Shown here piece by piece: positions 63,667-64,000 of a stretch of 64,000 bases of DNA (positions within the stretch are counted from its first letter, which is position 1; every line of letters starts with the position of its first letter). Source of the DNA: Cyanodermella asteris (Eukaryota; Ascomycota; Lecanoromycetes; Ostropales; Stictidaceae); contig UYJD01000014.1 in assembly GCA_900618795.1 (NCBI GenBank), positions 150,224-214,223 of the forward strand, given 5' to 3'. Position numbers and translations under genes: made by a program. Under the pieces are notes generated by a model. That model saw only the letters and a program-made list of their open reading frames with translations. It did not search any database and was not told where the DNA came from.

Positions 63667-64000
63667 GGAGGCCTTCCTCGAGGTGGACAGGAGTGGTGTG
63701 GTCCTCAGACTTCATGATGAACGATGTACTGTAGCTTCAGGAGCTGTTGCAGGTGTTTCCTCTGATGGCCAGCCGTCAGTAAGTCGTAAGGTAGCAAAGA
63801 GGAGATGCACAAGGTGCGGGACGGTCTGTTGTCTTGCCTTGAGATACTTGACATGAACGCCCGGGAAGCTGCATGATTGTACGACCTGATGCGACAGGGG
63901 TCTCCATTGTCAGCCCTCTCATATACCGATAATACTCGCTCGGGTCTCGAGTGTAGATACTGGACCTGTCAAAGAATGATGAGGCCGACGGCAACTAGCG
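63667..64000. other. Right window edge, possible 5' exon region
   Basis: Minus-strand open frames at 63389-63715 and 63776-63994 may hold the true first exon or 5' UTR of the DUF6594 gene. Nothing is firm enough to call. Confidence 0.4.

Noticed and set aside
1-64000. CRISPR arrays, bacterial operons, rRNA genes or complete transposase genes
   Set aside because: None seen; introns and gene families show a fungal nuclear genome, and only a small MITE and SINE-like repeats are present.

Overview
The window is nuclear DNA of a filamentous ascomycete (Pezizomycotina; Dothideomycetes is my best guess from gene style, not proven). The evidence is: short GT-AG introns (mostly about 50-125 bp) with CTGAC-like branch sites; compact genes on both strands without operons; fungal-only families (HET domain, Zn2Cys6 regulator, DUF6594, PXB/DUF3818, wax-synthase-like acyltransferase); and many small secreted proteins. 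A run of 25 N at 40100-40124 marks an assembly gap.

Layout. 1-6.8 kb: mitochondrial pyruvate carrier (MPC1 type), a secreted beta-lactamase-like serine hydrolase, and a secreted protein of unknown function. 7-15 kb: thaumatin-like secreted protein, Zn2Cys6 regulator, peroxiredoxin-like protein, intact HET-domain protein. 15-32 kb is the housekeeping core: PXB/DUF3818 protein, zinc alcohol dehydrogenase, WD40-cyclophilin (PPWD1/Cyp15 type), glycogen debranching enzyme, amidohydrolase, a secreted repeat protein, and the F1-ATPase assembly factor Atp11. 32-38 kb: small two-TM protein, EXS/Erd1-like Golgi protein, eight-cysteine secreted protein, FAD-linked (BBE-like) oxidase. 38-40 kb: a ten-exon cytochrome P450 running into the gap.

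40-48 kb is gene-poor. It holds one small conserved-looking protein, a 580-aa orphan, a pair of Pol III-like repeats, and a G-quadruplex motif. 48-53 kb: expansin-like secreted protein, single-pass membrane protein, a TA-flanked MITE, and the PP1 inhibitor Ypi1. 53-64 kb: a HET C-terminal relic, a possible membrane-protein relic, a small secreted protein with a clear TATA box, a short-chain dehydrogenase, an HhH-motif protein, a wax-synthase-like acyltransferase, and a DUF6594 membrane protein at the right edge.

How the genes relate. Most neighbours are functionally unrelated, as usual in fungi. The two mitochondrial genes (MPC1, ATP11) and the glycogen enzyme are central metabolism. The secreted proteins, HET genes, P450/oxidase pair and mobile-element traces are accessory in character. 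No polyketide synthase, NRPS or terpene synthase is visible, so the P450/oxidase pair is not shown to be a biosynthetic cluster. The least explained features are the tandem Pol III-like elements near 43.3-43.7 kb, the P450 with altered haem-loop glycines, the MITE at 51.3 kb, and the secreted protein with a degenerate three-fold repeat at 29.2 kb.
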